Shown: in pieces, positions 12,090 to 23,494 of the stretch
Numbering within the stretch: the first letter of the stretch is position 1
Layout: every line of letters begins with the position of its first letter
NCBI GenBank assembly: GCA_000697665.1
Contig: KL197758.1
Location: 167,561-208,821, forward strand
Length of the DNA: 41,261 bases
Reading direction: 5' to 3'
From: Jaapia argillacea MUCL 33604
Taxonomy: Eukaryota > Basidiomycota > Agaricomycetes > Jaapiales > Jaapiaceae
Made by a program: the position numbers and the translations under genes
The notes under the pieces: generated by a model
Told to the model about the DNA's origin: nothing
Databases searched by the model: none
The model's input: the letters and a program-made list of their open reading frames with translations, nothing else

Positions 12090-13851
12090 ATCAGATCAGA
12101 TAGTGGGGGTGTGATACGAAGGGATAAGTAGGCGCCCATGCAAAGCAGTGTATACTAGGTTCACATCTATCACGTGATCTGATCCAGCATTACATAGAAT
12201 CCAATGATGGAGGCGGCCATTACTCGGAAGGGCGAGATCGTCGAGGATCGAGTTGTCGAGAGAACAATTTCGATGAACGGAGCAAATCGAAGGGAGCTCG
12301 GGTGATGAGAGTCACGTAACGACGTTGCGCAGGATTAACATTGAGTGCCAAGAATGTGTCGAGACCATCCCTTTGGAGGGGTGGAAAACAGCCTGATTCA
12401 TCGAGCCAGACATAGGATGGAAGAAGATTGATTACTTACGGGTCATTTGCCTCCTGGAGTAGGGACCTATGTTTCAGTTCGAGCGGTAAGTATACGGGGT
12501 CCACATAGCCTCCGAGGTCAAGAATGTGGGCGATCTCGGGCTGCCCGACACTCCTTGGAAGATGTAACGCAGGAGACCTCAAACTTTACACTGCAATAAG
12601 GTCAAGTTCGGGGTTGATCCATCATACTATCGTTCCCCCACATGTGAACCACGTTTCACCATTCGGCATGTAGAGCCATAGTAAATACACAGACCCCTAT
12701 GATAATTTTGGAGCACATGGAGAAACCTCTCATCTAATACATTCTGATTTTTTCCGATTTTATGACGATTGGCAGCGAGCGTCGGGCATCGACCGAGACG
12801 ACGACCTCGCAAATGCGGCTGAGCGCGAGATGTGAACAATTCCGCCGCGAGTGACGATTCGTGACAATGGCGGGCAAAACGTCACGAAATGTCACACAGA
12901 ATTGGTAGGGCATTTGAGAGGGTATCTGAATCCACACCTCCCACTTGTCAAAAGTCTTCGGAGAAAGAGTCTGGAGCATCGATTTTGGGTATATACCTGA
13001 GCCCCGAAAGCGGGAGCCAGTAGAGTCTCAGGATCTATGGGATCTGAGGGGTCTCTTCAGCCACAACTGCCCATTTTCACACTTTTCCCTCTCCCATTCT
13101 GCAAGCACACTGCCCATTAAAGAACGGACTTCAGGAACATATTCTTTGTGTATTTAAGCATCTCTGTGAATTTTTGGAAGACCCCCTGAGGGCTGGAGCA
13201 AGCTACAAGTTGATGGTTCACATGTCGCGCGTTGTTCACAAGTGGGGCCACGATAGTAAAGTCCACGGTAATCAGCAGCGCTCGGAGCCTGAGGCAATTT
13301 CCGGACAAATTTTGGAGTTTCCTATTCCAGTCGTTATCGGGGGCTGTCGAGTGCTGTCACTGCCAATCTCCTCGACGAGAACACAAAAAACAATATCTTG
13401 CCCAGAGACTCCGTATTATTCGTCGATTTCTGATATCTGGATGTCCTTACTTGACCCTCGTCCCGTCGAAATTAGGGAACAGTACAGATCAGTGTCAGGC
13501 TTAGTTTCGGAACAACGACGTTCCCTCGCCTTGTCTCTTTTTGTTACTGGCTTGTTGTTTTCCAACCTCAACCACACAAGCTTACACAGCTGGTGTTGTA
13601 TTGACCATTCCGTCGACCCTTTGGCCACATAGGCCACACGACGCCATTGTCCTCGTCGAGTCTGACTTTTCCTTCGCCACTCCACCTTTGCTCGCCACTG
13701 GTGGTGGCCTACGCTTCGTGGCGCTCGTTGTCTTGTGTAAGGACGATTTATAAGAGCGAGGGTAGGGCTCTGAAGTCCACATCTAATACCTTTCCAGTCA
13801 CAATCCCTCCTTCACTATCTCACCACCGCCCCAATCATATTTTTGCCGAAT
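12090..13851. other. intergenic, 1.76 kb
   Basis: Space between the STAND gene start and the Iml2 gene start; the two genes are transcribed away from each other. It contains a CACGTG E-box near 12171 and a possible orphan exon at 12440-12585. Open frames on + at 13174-13632 and 13541-13753 have no family signature and are not called. Confidence 0.5.
12440..12585 (-). pseudogene. possible orphan exon
   Basis: An open minus-strand frame of about 48 codons reads like protein (GQPEIAHILDLGGYVDPVYL, then PLELKHRSLLQEANDP) and ends exactly at a strong GTAAGT donor (intron from 12439). No start codon lies in the open frame, and no continuing exon was found toward 12200. Either an internal exon of an unresolved gene or a remnant. 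Family not recognised. Confidence 0.22.
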
Positions 13852-16800
13852 ATGTCTATCTTACCTCCCCCACGGTCCATCGCAACCCCCACCGCGAACC
13901 GTAAGCCATACAGCAAGCTAAACGCATTGGATGACATACCGGGTATTCACCATGCTGTTGAGTTGTTCTTGGCTTCGAAGATGATCGAGAGCGAAAGGTT
14001 TTGTTTGCAGGAGGATCCTGAGAGGTGAGTAGATCATTCAATCCGATCCCTTCTCGTTTCTGGTCCATACTGTGTTCATGTCGGCTGTCGAGTGAACGAG
14101 GATGAAGATGGCCTGCGCTCTTCCGCGGTCGGCTGATGCGGGTGGATATAACTTGAAGACTCTTCAGGCCTTGATCGGAAGTTGTATCCAGCTTAAAACC
14201 CGTATCGCCGTCGAGATGGAGGATTGAAGGAAAATCACCGAACCAAGATCCGTGTGCCGGATCCATGTGTTTGCGAGCACACTGGGTACTGTAGAGGCTA
14301 TCTTTCTCGGTGCTCCCCAACCTCTACTTGTTTCTACCCGCCCTTCTCAGTATATCAAGTTCGAAGTCTTGGCGGCTATGCTAACCTTGAACTCCGGTTT
14401 TCAGACAATCATTGTACTACACTACAGGCTATGGCTTAATCCAGTGCCTAAAATCGATGATGTCGTATGAAGATGAGGTTAGTCTTTCCCTTCCGCTCCA
14501 ATATTCTCCAATATCATGTTGTGTTTAAAATCAGGACTTGCAAAGTGCCCTCCAAGAGATTAGACACGGCAACAACGTCGCAAACCAACATCGGAAGTCA
14601 TTCAGCTTTCTATCTAGATTCAATTTCTTCTCTAGATCAACCCCAGCTGCGGATACCCTTTCACCTACTTCCCCTACAAACGTGGGGTTTGATGAAGATA
14701 TGGATTACATCGATGATAGAACAAGCGTCGTCAGTGAAAAGGGTCCCAGGGATGGTGGGGCGAAGTTGAAGCGGAGTACGACGGTTGATCAGTTGATTGG
14801 GATGACGGACGTGGAGAGGCATGCGGAGCTGGTCTTCGCTGAGAGTCTCTTTGCGAAAGTACGCATCTTTGCTTCACCCAACTGACCGGTTTACTGATGG
14901 TTTGTGGTGTTTTTCTCAGTCGCTGGTAACAATTATCTCATCTGGAGATTGGTTGTCTCTCATGCGACAAGCGTTCGTCTTCTTTCTCCCTCCGCTATCT
15001 CACACTCACACTCTAATCTTCACGATCATAGGCTCAAGATGTTATCATCATTCCGACTCTACGAAGCTCTATACGGTTATGTTACATACATGGATACACT
15101 TTATACCTCCCGAGTATCACCCTTGTCTCCCACATCCCCAACGTCCCCATCCTCCAAGAGGGCTCTCCTAGAACATCCCTTAATCGACAGGCACTTCCGA
15201 TCCGGGGTCTACCTTGGGTGGGGTGGGTCGCAGCTCATCCTCAGTTTAGTTCCAGGCAAGTATTCGCTACGTCTCACGAACCAAGAAAAATGCTGATGAG
15301 ATGAGCTAGGGAGACTTGCGGGTTTCGCGTCTTTTTGGGGATTCAAGGGAGATAGGGAGTTGGCGTTGGAGTTATTGATGAATGCTGGTGGTTGGGTGAA
15401 CGACGAAGACAAACCTAAGGTTTCCAGAGGTTCGTCTGGGGTGACCCTACACTACCTCCCAAGCTAACACCGTCGTTCTGTTTATTAGAACAAGAAGGTT
15501 TCCGGAGGAACTTGTGTGACATGGCCTTGCTCATTTTCCACCTCGTATTGTCAAGTATCACCTACCATGGAGTCGACATCCCAATGGCTGAGAAAATATT
15601 GAATTGGAACCTCGAACGATATCCTAACGGTTCGTCTTATCTTCTAGACCTGACGTTCTTCCACCAACTAATCACTGGTTGACCGCAGGTGTATTCTTCC
15701 TCTTCGGCGCCGGTCGTCTCGCATTATGTCACTCCCAGCCCGCTCTCGCCCTCGCCTGGTACCAGAAGGCCTTGGATGCCCAGAGCGACTACAAAAACCT
15801 TCGAAATATCTCCCATTGGGAATTAGCGTCGACGTATATGTCGCTTTGGGATGTGAGGAAGTCTCTGGAATACTGGAGGAATCTTCTCCAGGATGCCACG
15901 GTAAGTGGCTCGGCTCCGACGAAGCAAGGCTTCAGAGACTGATTATTGGTGACAGTGGTCGAAAGCTTCGTATGCCTACGGGGCTGCCGTATGTCTGTTA
16001 ACGCTTGGTGGTGAGGAGAATGAGAAAGAAGCTGCAGCCTTGCTGGCGCGGATTCCACGGTTGAGGCAAAAACTTGCAGGCAAATCCATTCCCCTCGAGG
16101 TCAGTTCTCCTATTGTCTATAAACGCCGTCATCCAACCCACACTCTTTTATCCAGAAATTCGCAGAACGAAAAGCCCGCAAATTCAAATCCCAATCAAAC
16201 AAACTTGTCCTCCCAGCTCTCGAGTTCGCCTACTTGTCCTTGGGTATCCGACACGCAGCCAGAGAAGTGATCATCCGTAAGATGATGCCTGAGATTGAAC
16301 TTGCGTTGGAAGATTTCAGTCGGTTTGGGGAGGGTTGTGAGGATGAGTATGGTGTTGGCTATTGGGATGATATTTGTTTGGCAAAATTCTTGGAGGGGAT
16401 TTGTATGAGATACGTGGCGTATCCGGTGAGTTCGGTCCTCATTGTGTTGGAACACGGTGTTGACTCACGATGTGGCGCAGGATGCCCACGCCATCATCGA
16501 CCCGAGGAAATCCGTTGGCATGAGCAAGGCTGAAGCTGAGGCACGGTCGATTGCTGCCTTCGAATTCGTCCTCGAGAATGGACCCAGGATTGAACTAGAT
16601 CATTATCTCGTATATTACACACGTACGTTCTGACTTTCTCAAGGTTTCACCTTGGTTAATCATTTGCCCTGCTGAAATAGATTACGAGTTTGGAAGACTC
16701 CTGGCTTGTAAAGGCGAGCCAGACGAAGCCAGGAATCATCTGGAGATCGTCGTGTCGGGTGAGTGGATATCGCTCGTGGTGCTAGACTACGTGACTGATT

Positions 16801-17044
16801 CTGTGGACAGGTAAACCTCTTGAGATCAACTCTTCGGCCAGGAAGGTAATTTGTCATCCTCATCTATCCGCTTCTCCCTTTGTTCACAGCATCTTTGACG
16901 TTTTAGGGCAAGTACAGTATGGAGGTGAGTCCGCATCTCCGCTCGTCTGATATGTACCTGATTACTGTGATTGATTAGACTCAACTCCGCATTCGAACGA
17001 ATGCAGCGCTGGCTGAGCTTCGGAATGGTCGATCGATATTATAG
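13852..17044 (+). CDS. IML2: Iml2/TTC39-family TPR protein
   Basis: Member of the outer-membrane Iml2 / tetratricopeptide-repeat-39 family (PF10300); yeast Iml2 acts in lipid-droplet-linked inclusion-body clearance. 690 aa in 15 exons: 13852-14024, 14405-14477, 14535-14858, 14920-14972, 15032-15259, 15314-15429, 15489-15629, 15689-15900, 15956-16099, 16156-16425, 16481-16622, 16681-16758, 16811-16845, 16907-16924 (18 nt), 16979-17044. Family hallmarks are LDDIPGIHHAVELFLASKM, HFRSGVYLGWG, FGAGRLALCHSQPALALAWY and WELASTYMSLWD. Residues ~110-150 are a variable Ser-rich insert. Intron 1 is unusually long (380 nt). The start MSILPPPRS is the first ATG before the conserved LDDIPG block. A broken second copy lies at 18262-20052. 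Confidence 0.92.
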
Positions 17045-17436
17045 TTCACGCGATCCGTTATCTGGCGTCCTGTGTCGACATGCTCAATATAGGTGTTGTA
17101 ATAACTTTCCACGGCTAATTCTACTCGTTCTATGAACCCATCATGCGTGGCGTCCTTGCTTTGATCATGAATAGCGCTTCCCGGTTTGAAATTTCGCGTC
17201 ATGACGGGTCTAGTATTGATTGTCGGGGGTCGCCACGGTGCCTCAGTCGAGTCGCTTTCTCCTCCTTAGCATCTAAGTTCTCTCGGATTCTTGTTTGTTC
17301 TGTGTTAGGAATCCTCAAAGATATCCCCGTTACTGGATATGTCGCGCCCACAAGGAACCCTGCCAATTCTAGAGAGTCGTTTCGACGTACCTTGCGACCT
17401 AACTGGCAAGTTCGGGCTCGGGACAAGGCGAAAGGG
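17045..17436. other. intergenic, part of the duplicated unit
   Basis: No gene seen. The 3' flank of the Iml2 gene (CGTCCTGTGTCGA then GTTGTAATAACTTT) has a recognisable counterpart after the pseudogene at about 20062-20107, so this spacer belongs to the duplicated unit. Confidence 0.55.
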
Positions 17437-17444
17437 TATATAAA
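17437..17444 (+). promoter_or_regulatory. TATA box of secreted-protein gene 1
   Basis: TATATAAA lies 97 bp before the ATG at 17541, preceded by CTCGGGACAAG. The same arrangement recurs before the second copy (TATAAA at 20427), so the promoter was duplicated with the gene. Confidence 0.6.
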
Positions 17445-17540
17445 CCGATACTGAACATCGATGCTGGTCAGACAACCAGCCCTCCCTTGGCCTCATCTAA
17501 CCCAACCATCCTCATCGTCTACGGATAATCACTCCTCACC

Positions 17541-17783
17541 ATGAACTTCCTCGTTCTCGTCACTCTCGCCATTGCCACCCTCACAGGCGCCGCCCCCGTT
17601 GCGGAGCCTCGCTTTGGGGCCACGGCCCCCGAGTTGTTGGAGGGACGAACCTGCATCCCTGGTAAGCTTGGTAAATACATCTGCTGGATTCCAACCAGTG
17701 ACGTGCTTGAGCAGCTTGTGAATGAAATCATGCTCGGCAACAACGACCAGTTTCTGATATTGTACCAGACCAGCACCTTGTGA
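17541..17783 (+). CDS. small secreted protein, copy 1
   Basis: 80-aa frame beginning MNFLVLVTLAIATLTGAAPV, a clear signal peptide with likely cleavage after about residue 18 (TGA-AP). The predicted mature start (APVAEP, then PELLEGRTCIPGK) is strongly conserved with the paralogue at 20530; the C-terminal half is not. A GTAAGC donor sits at the same place in both copies (17662 here), and GTGAGT at 17781 with an acceptor near 17832 is also present, so the true 3' structure may be spliced and the protein different after residue ~40. No domain recognised. It has an inherited TATA box. Could be an effector-like or cell-wall peptide; no function is claimed. Confidence 0.65.
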   Translation: MNFLVLVTLAIATLTGAAPVAEPRFGATAPELLEGRTCIPGKLGKYICWIPTSDVLEQLVNEIMLGNNDQFLILYQTSTL

Positions 17784-18261
17784 GTGGAAATCCCTCACCC
17801 TCTGGCTGTGGACCTGACATTCTTTCTGCAGCTTGGCTCCACTCTTGCTTTGTACATCCTCCTACCAATTTATTTATTTATTTCATTCATGTAACTGCCA
17901 TATTCAAGTTCTCCATGCCTGATTGATTGTTCCTTTGGCCCTCATACGGTGCTCAGCCTGCTTTCCGGACCAAGCAAGTTAAATTTGAGCGAGGCCAGCG
18001 CCTGAAGGCGCTGGGTTAGGGTCCGGCTTCAGATTTGGGAAGCCCGAAGGTGGGCGTCGCACTCCGTCGCAGCCGCGGACAGCAAAATGTTGGCTTGTTG
18101 CGGAGCAAGAACCCAAACACCCTGCTTTTATTTTCTGGCACAATCTACCCTGTCGCGCACTTCTAGTTGTTTCCTACTCGTCTCGGGCCACCCGAGCTCA
18201 CATCTTCAACTGCAGTAACCTGGTCGCGAACCATGTTACTTGGTCCCACGTGTACGGTCAT
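17784..18261. other. intergenic with perfect hairpin
   Basis: 3' flank of secreted-protein gene 1, with a TTTATTTATTTA tract near 17870, then a spacer before the pseudogene. It contains a perfect 8-bp stem/4-nt loop at 17995-18014 (CCAGCGCC TGAA GGCGCTGG). No gene seen. Confidence 0.5.
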
Positions 18262-20052
18262 CGCAACCGCGTGCAGAACAGCAAGCTGAATGCGTCGGAT
18301 AATGCTATGTATCGGGCATTCATCATATCGTCATTGAGCCCGTCTTGGCTTCGAAGATGATTGAGAGCGAAAAGTTCGTTTGCAGGGAGAATCTTGGTAG
18401 GTGAGTGTATGATTCGACCTGACACACTTGTGGGTCGCGTCGTTTGATTGACCAAGGATGGCGTGCGGTTAAGTGCTCTGGTTTGGCATAGGGAACCTTT
18501 GATCCCAGTATGTAATAGTCTTATCCCACTTAAACGGCCGCCTTGTAGACGAGATGGAGGCTCTAAAGGGTTCAGGCTGAGGCACAATCTGTAGCTGGCC
18601 TGGGATTCAAATGAGTGAGTACATCAATGGGCAGAGGCTATCGCTTTCACTCCGCTGTAGCCTGGACCCGGTGCTCGTCTACCGTCCTAAATGGGACAAC
18701 TTCAACGTTTTGATCGCTACGCTGACTTTGAACAGTTCCTTATAGCCGATTGCTACGGCTTGATCCAGGACTTGAAAAGTGTCCGAGGGAGGTGGGAAGC
18801 GGCAGTGGAGGAACGGACCCGACATCGCAAATCACCACCGACTCTAGCAGCCCGCCTGGTATCCGCTCTCCTGTTCCGCCCGCTGCTGAGGAACTCTCCG
18901 GATTGTCTCGAGGACACCACGGTAAGTCGCCCGGTTCCGACAAAGTAAGGGTCATAGACAGTGATTAATGTTGACAGCGGTCGAAATTTCGTAATGCCGA
19001 CGGGATCCTGCATATGACACTTGGCGGAGTGGCTAATCAGCAAGAACATACTATCTCGCTTGAGATGATTCCTCAGTTGCGATAAAAAACCTTGCGGGAA
19101 AATCCATTCCACCGAGGTCAGTTCTCTGCGTCTGCATTATTGCTGCCATCCAATTTACCATCTGCATTTTTCAGTGGGGAGATTCTCCGAGCGTCAAGTC
19201 CGCAAATGCAAATCCTAATCAAATAAACTCGACCTCTCCCCTCTCGCGTTCGCCGACATATCACTGGCTGTTTGCCACGCACCCGACGAGTAACTACCCG
19301 TAAGATGATTCTTTAATTGCACTTACCTCGGAGGATTTCAGTTGATTCAGTAAGAGCTGCGAGAATGAGAAGGGTATTGGGTATCGGGACAATATTTATT
19401 TGGCGAAATTCCTGGAAGGAGTTTATGCGAGATACTTGGCGCATCCGGTGAGTCCGAGAGTTCGAACATCATTATATTGAGAATAGGGTCTTGGTTTCTG
19501 ATGTGGTGCAGGATGTCTACACCATCATCGATCCGAGAGAATCCATTGGCATGAGCAAGATTGAAGCCGAGACACGGTTGGTTGTTGTCTTCGAGTTCGC
19601 TTTCGGGAATGGACCCTGAATTAGACTGGATGTCTGATATTTCCAAGGCTTCGTCTTCGTTATTTCATTGGTATGCCGGCTTAGATTATGAGTTTGGAAG
19701 ACTGCTTTCCTTGTAATGCCAGTGAAGCCGCCGAAGCCAGGAACCACTTGGGTATCGTTGTGTCTGGTGAGTGAATTCTAGCCCGCGATGCAGAGATACG
19801 TGGCTCATTCTGTGGATAGCGAAACCTCTTGAGATTAACTCCGTGGACAGGAAGGTAAGTTGCACCCTAATCTATCAGCTTCTCCCTTTGTTCACGGCAT
19901 CTTCAATCCTTTTTAGGCCAAGTACAGCATTGGGGTGAACTCGCGTCTCATCTGGTTTAACAGGTTCCTGACTGGCGGATTGAAAACACTCAACTCCGCA
20001 TTCGAACTAATGCATCCCTGGTTACGCTTGGGAGTGGTCGATCGATTTTATC
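18262..20052 (+). pseudogene. decayed second copy of the Iml2-like gene
   Basis: Collinear but shortened copy of 13852-17044. Exon-1-like sequence lies at 18262-18402 (AACAGCAAGCTGAATGCG, then CTTGGCTTCGAAGATGAT up to GTGAGTG). Exon 2/3-like sequence lies near 18755-18790, and the end of exon 8 plus the following intron and exon 9 lie near 18900-19120. Exons 10-15 equivalents run to about 20052, ending GTCGATCGATTTTAT against GTCGATCGATATTATAG in the intact gene. Most of exons 3-8 (about 1.1 kb) is missing. In-frame stops (for example after TTGCG at about 19083) and frameshifts are frequent. Many splice sites are still visible, so the copy came from DNA duplication and not from retroposition. 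Confidence 0.88.
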
Positions 20053-20426
20053 TGTTGCCTCGCGTCCTGTGTCGATGTTCTCGTTATAGCTACTGTAATA
20101 ACTTTAAACAGTCAAGTCAACTCTTTCCTCTGGGCGCTGGCATCGTGGCGTGGTGACATTGTTCTGATCATTGCCTGGGTGGAATGTCACAGCGTGACAC
20201 ACCTTGTATTAGTCGCCAACTCGATCGCCACGATGCAACAGTCGCTTTCTCTTTGCACCCAATTCCCGTCGGTCTCCTCGGATTCTTGTTCTCTGTTAGG
20301 AAAAAACAAAGAACCCACCATAACTTGATACGATGTGTTCATCAAGGACCCTGTCAATTTCAGAGAGTCGTCCCGGCGTACCTCGCAACTTGCCCCCAAG
20401 TTCAGGCTCGGGACAAGACCAGCATG

Positions 20427-20432
20427 TATAAA
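20427..20432 (+). promoter_or_regulatory. TATA box of secreted-protein gene 2
   Basis: TATAAA 98 bp before the ATG at 20530, in sequence clearly related to the promoter of the first copy (shared CTCGGGACAAG upstream and GATGCTG downstream). Confidence 0.55.
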
Positions 20433-20529
20433 GACTGATACTGAGATTGATGCTGTTCAGAAAACCAGTTTTTGCCTCGTCCCATTCAATTCAATCGTCC
20501 TTCGCTCCTTCGAATTGTCTCTCTTCGCC

Positions 20530-20697
20530 ATGAACTTCTTCGTTTTCGTTACCCTCGCCATTGCCACCATTGCTAGCGCCGCCCCCATTGCGGAACCTCC
20601 CTCAGGAGCACCCGAACTATTGGAGGGGCGAACTTGTGTCCCTGGTAAGCCCCGTCCGTCCATCTCCTCGATTTCTAGCAATGACGCGTTTGACTAG
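20530..20697 (+). CDS. small secreted protein, copy 2
   Basis: Paralogue of the gene at 17541. Signal peptide MNFFVFVTLAIATIASAAPI, then PIAEPPSG, then PELLEGRTCVPGK. The unspliced frame ends after 55 codons (stop near 20695). The GTAAGC donor after CCTG is kept, and a GTGAGTC donor with an ACAG acceptor further on (about 20768 and 20811) mirrors copy 1, so splicing may extend it. Its promoter is intact and its signal peptide is conserved, whereas the neighbouring Iml2 copy has decayed. This suggests the gene may still be functional (inference). Confidence 0.5.
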   Translation: MNFFVFVTLAIATIASAAPIAEPPSGAPELLEGRTCVPGKPRPSISSISSNDAFD

Positions 20698-21528
20698 CTT
20701 GCGAATGAACTGATGCTCAGCGTGGGGCGACCACTTTCTGATCTAGCAGTGTCAGACGAGGATGCTGTGAGTCGAAGTAACCTGTGGCTTCCGTCTACAC
20801 ATCTGAACAGGCGCTTCTCATTTAACCAGCTCCCAAAACCCCCAAGACCGCGTCGATAGTTTTTCCGCAGGGTGGTTTAGTTTTGACATCTTTCGACCAA
20901 ACATATTATTTTCGTTTATTAATTACCATACTTCCACTACCTGAACCGTAGCATCAGGGCCGATTACCTTCTGACATCGAGGTAGCGACTACTCTAGCAC
21001 TCATCAGTACCTTCTACCCTTTGTCATATTGATATATTTTCATTTGGATTCCCTTTTGGATACTGGGCAGCAGTGTGATTGAGCAACACCCAGGCCTCAA
21101 CTCTTTGCACCTTTTCTCCGTTGACCCCCCCCCCCCCAACAACGCCGATTTTTGATCTACCGTGACTTTCGGGCCACGGGTGTCAATTTCAAGTGCAAAT
21201 CACCATGTGCTTGACGTTCCCTCGCATGACCCAATGCTTAGTATCAACTTGAAAAGCGACACAAGCTCTCCGCTCAACAATGTGGGCGTATGTATTTGAT
21301 TGGCGTCGGAGATACCAGATGCTCGAGTGGTACGTTCATGGCTGCTAGATAACCCAGCCGACTGCTCAGCTTCCCCACGGTCGTGTTCTACTGCCACTCT
21401 TCACAGCGGATATTCCTGATCTTCTTCTCGACGACTCACAAACGGTAGCCTGGTCAAACAAAGGAATCAGTATCAAAGACGAGCAAATATTTCTACAGAT
21501 CGACCATACGGACTTAGATGGGTGAACG
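20698..21528. other. intergenic, end of duplicated unit
   Basis: 3' part of secreted-protein gene 2, then spacer to the convergent FolB gene. A run of 13 C lies at 21125-21137. No other gene recognised. Confidence 0.5.
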
Positions 21529-22387
21529 TTATGCACTGCCAACAGTTTCCGAAACGGATTCGTCTTCCTCCATCTCGTCGATGAATGAACTCCTGGGCCG
21601 CGTGATCTCGACCCCAGATGATCTGGCGAACGCAATTGCACTTGGCTTCTGCGCTCGAACAGTCACAGCCAGGATTCCCTCTGATGAAAGGCAGGCTACT
21701 CGCACGGCTTGAAAAACGAACTTCTCCAGGGTCAGGTATGAAGATGGCTCAAGGCGCTGCAAGATGGATGTATGTGCACCCTCTTCTCTTATAAAGTGAA
21801 TGAGACGGACATGCCTGAACTACTTTGGCGATGAGAGCGGAATAATCGACAACCGGGTGAGGTCTTGACTGTTCAAGAACCTCGATGTTCACGACAACCC
21901 GCTGTTTGGCCTCCCTTTCGGGAGGGTTTACGCCGATGATAACTGCCAATAAGAGGTCCTTGATCAAGACCTTGACCTCAGGATGCCCTCTATCGTCCCG
22001 CCTCGCGGTCATATCAACGAATAACCCATCCGCCAACAAAATCAACTTGGGGGCCTCCATTACTATCCGAACCTCTTCCACTCCATGACCCCCTTGCTTG
22101 AATGCCTCCTCCATCGCAACCTTGGCCAGTGCGACGGGGGAATCAAACTGCGTATCCGGATTCCCTGCGATCAATTGTTTGATCGCGGTACTTAGGTGGC
22201 CATAATGAATCGACTCTGCGACGTCGTCCATTTTCCCTGCGATATCCAGAAAGCCTGGTGTAAGGTGCAAGAAGACGCTGATGGAGATGGGCTGAGGTCG
22301 AGGCCGTTGCCACCAGTCAAGACCGATGGTGGTGGATAGTTGTAGAGAGTCGACAAAGACTTTGTCCGTTGTATTCGATAAGGACAT
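21529..22387 (-). CDS. dihydroneopterin aldolase, tandem FolB domains
   Basis: Folate biosynthesis enzyme acting on 7,8-dihydroneopterin, cytosolic or mitochondrial. Two exons: 21824-22387 and 21529-21756 (intron 67 nt), giving 263 aa. The first FolB half starts KVFVDSLQLSTTIGLDWWQR; the second starts VKVLIKDLLLAVIIGVNPPE and is completed by exon 2 (SSYLTLEKFVFQAVRVA, then VTVRAQKPSAIAFARSSGVE). The start chosen is MSLSNTTDKV at 22387; an in-frame ATG at 22453 is upstream of the family start. In many fungi these paired domains are the N-terminus of the trifunctional FOL1 protein fused to HPPK and DHPS. Here the chain ends after the FolB pair with a short acidic tail, so the other activities must be encoded elsewhere. 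Confidence 0.92.
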
Positions 22388-23494
22388 CGTAGGTTGACTG
22401 CGGTAGTGCGAAACACACCTTGCATTCTTCTTGTTTGGAAAGCGTGAGAACATCCATTTCGTTCAACGTTCAAACTTCAACTTCCCAACCTGTTTCAATC
22501 TCTTTGCGCAAAGTTTTACTGATCATGACATCCGTACAACCCAGGCTGCCTCACAACGAACATGCATTTCCAATCCATTTTTTCAAGGTATATGGTCTAC
22601 CACTCGCCAGTGGCTTTGCGACCATTGGCATGCCACCCTCACGAACCTTGGGCTGGACTGATCGGTAGCTATCATCCAGGATGTGCAAAGGAAGATCCTA
22701 ACGAACCCTACAACCGTACTAGCGATTCCATTGGTGAACCCTGCACTTGTTGTCCACGAGGCCGCACAATCCTTGTAGAATCCGCGACATTCAATATTGG
22801 GCGCCTATGTAGTCGACCTTCGGACCCCAAATCCCACCCTCGTGTTTTTGTACCTGTTTCAATCCCTTCTTCTGAAACTTTCTTTCCTAGCATCAACCTT
22901 GGTGGCTCAACTTAAACTTGAGGCAGGTTCTTACAGACGCCGCGTTGCTGTGCTTTTCTGCCCTCCATGGCTCTCCAGTACATGAATTTCGGTATCCCTT
23001 CCCGACTATGGTGGTATGACAAGATGATCTGTCCCGACCTTTGGGATGTTCCTATCACTCTGTCGAATGTCTCTTCCAGGGCTTCGCTGCCTGGTCTCAA
23101 GAGCCCCTCACGATTACCTATCCGAACCACCACCTTGGCGGGTTGTAGCTTCTTCTCCTGTACTTATGGGCGTTCTTCTTCTACACAGTTCAATTTCAAC
23201 TCCACTCTTCGCCGTGACACCGGACCGCAGAGTCCTGATATTTGTGAAACCGCGACCACTGGGAAGGTCAATGATGCTCCCTCTATCACAGGCTGATCAC
23301 AAGGGATCAGTTTGTCATTCTCTTGGATTGACTTCCTCAAAAGCATTATCCCAGTTTGGTTTCACGAGGTCGTGACCGGTGGAACCTTCTTGATGGTAGA
23401 TAAGCGGGACACTGCCTTTAACTCCTCCACGATGTTCAATGACGCTATCGAAGCCATAGTTCGACCCTTGGCTCATGCGACCGCTCATCCCTCC
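22388..23494. other. region between FolB and STE3 with unassigned coding-like frames
   Basis: On the + strand one frame is open almost continuously from 22431 to 22985, broken only by a TGA (22659) and a TAG (about 22776). It reads like protein in parts (AIPLVNPALVVHEAAQSL; FQSLLLKLSFLASTLVAQLK). A second frame runs from 22967 to 23296. No family was recognised and no splice chain joins them. This may be a broken gene, an unresolved multi-exon gene, or the divergent promoters of FolB and STE3 with chance frames. Confidence 0.3.

Noticed and set aside
13174-13632. Plus-strand frame of 152 codons upstream of the Iml2 gene
   Set aside because: No motif, no splice support, composition like the surrounding intergenic DNA.
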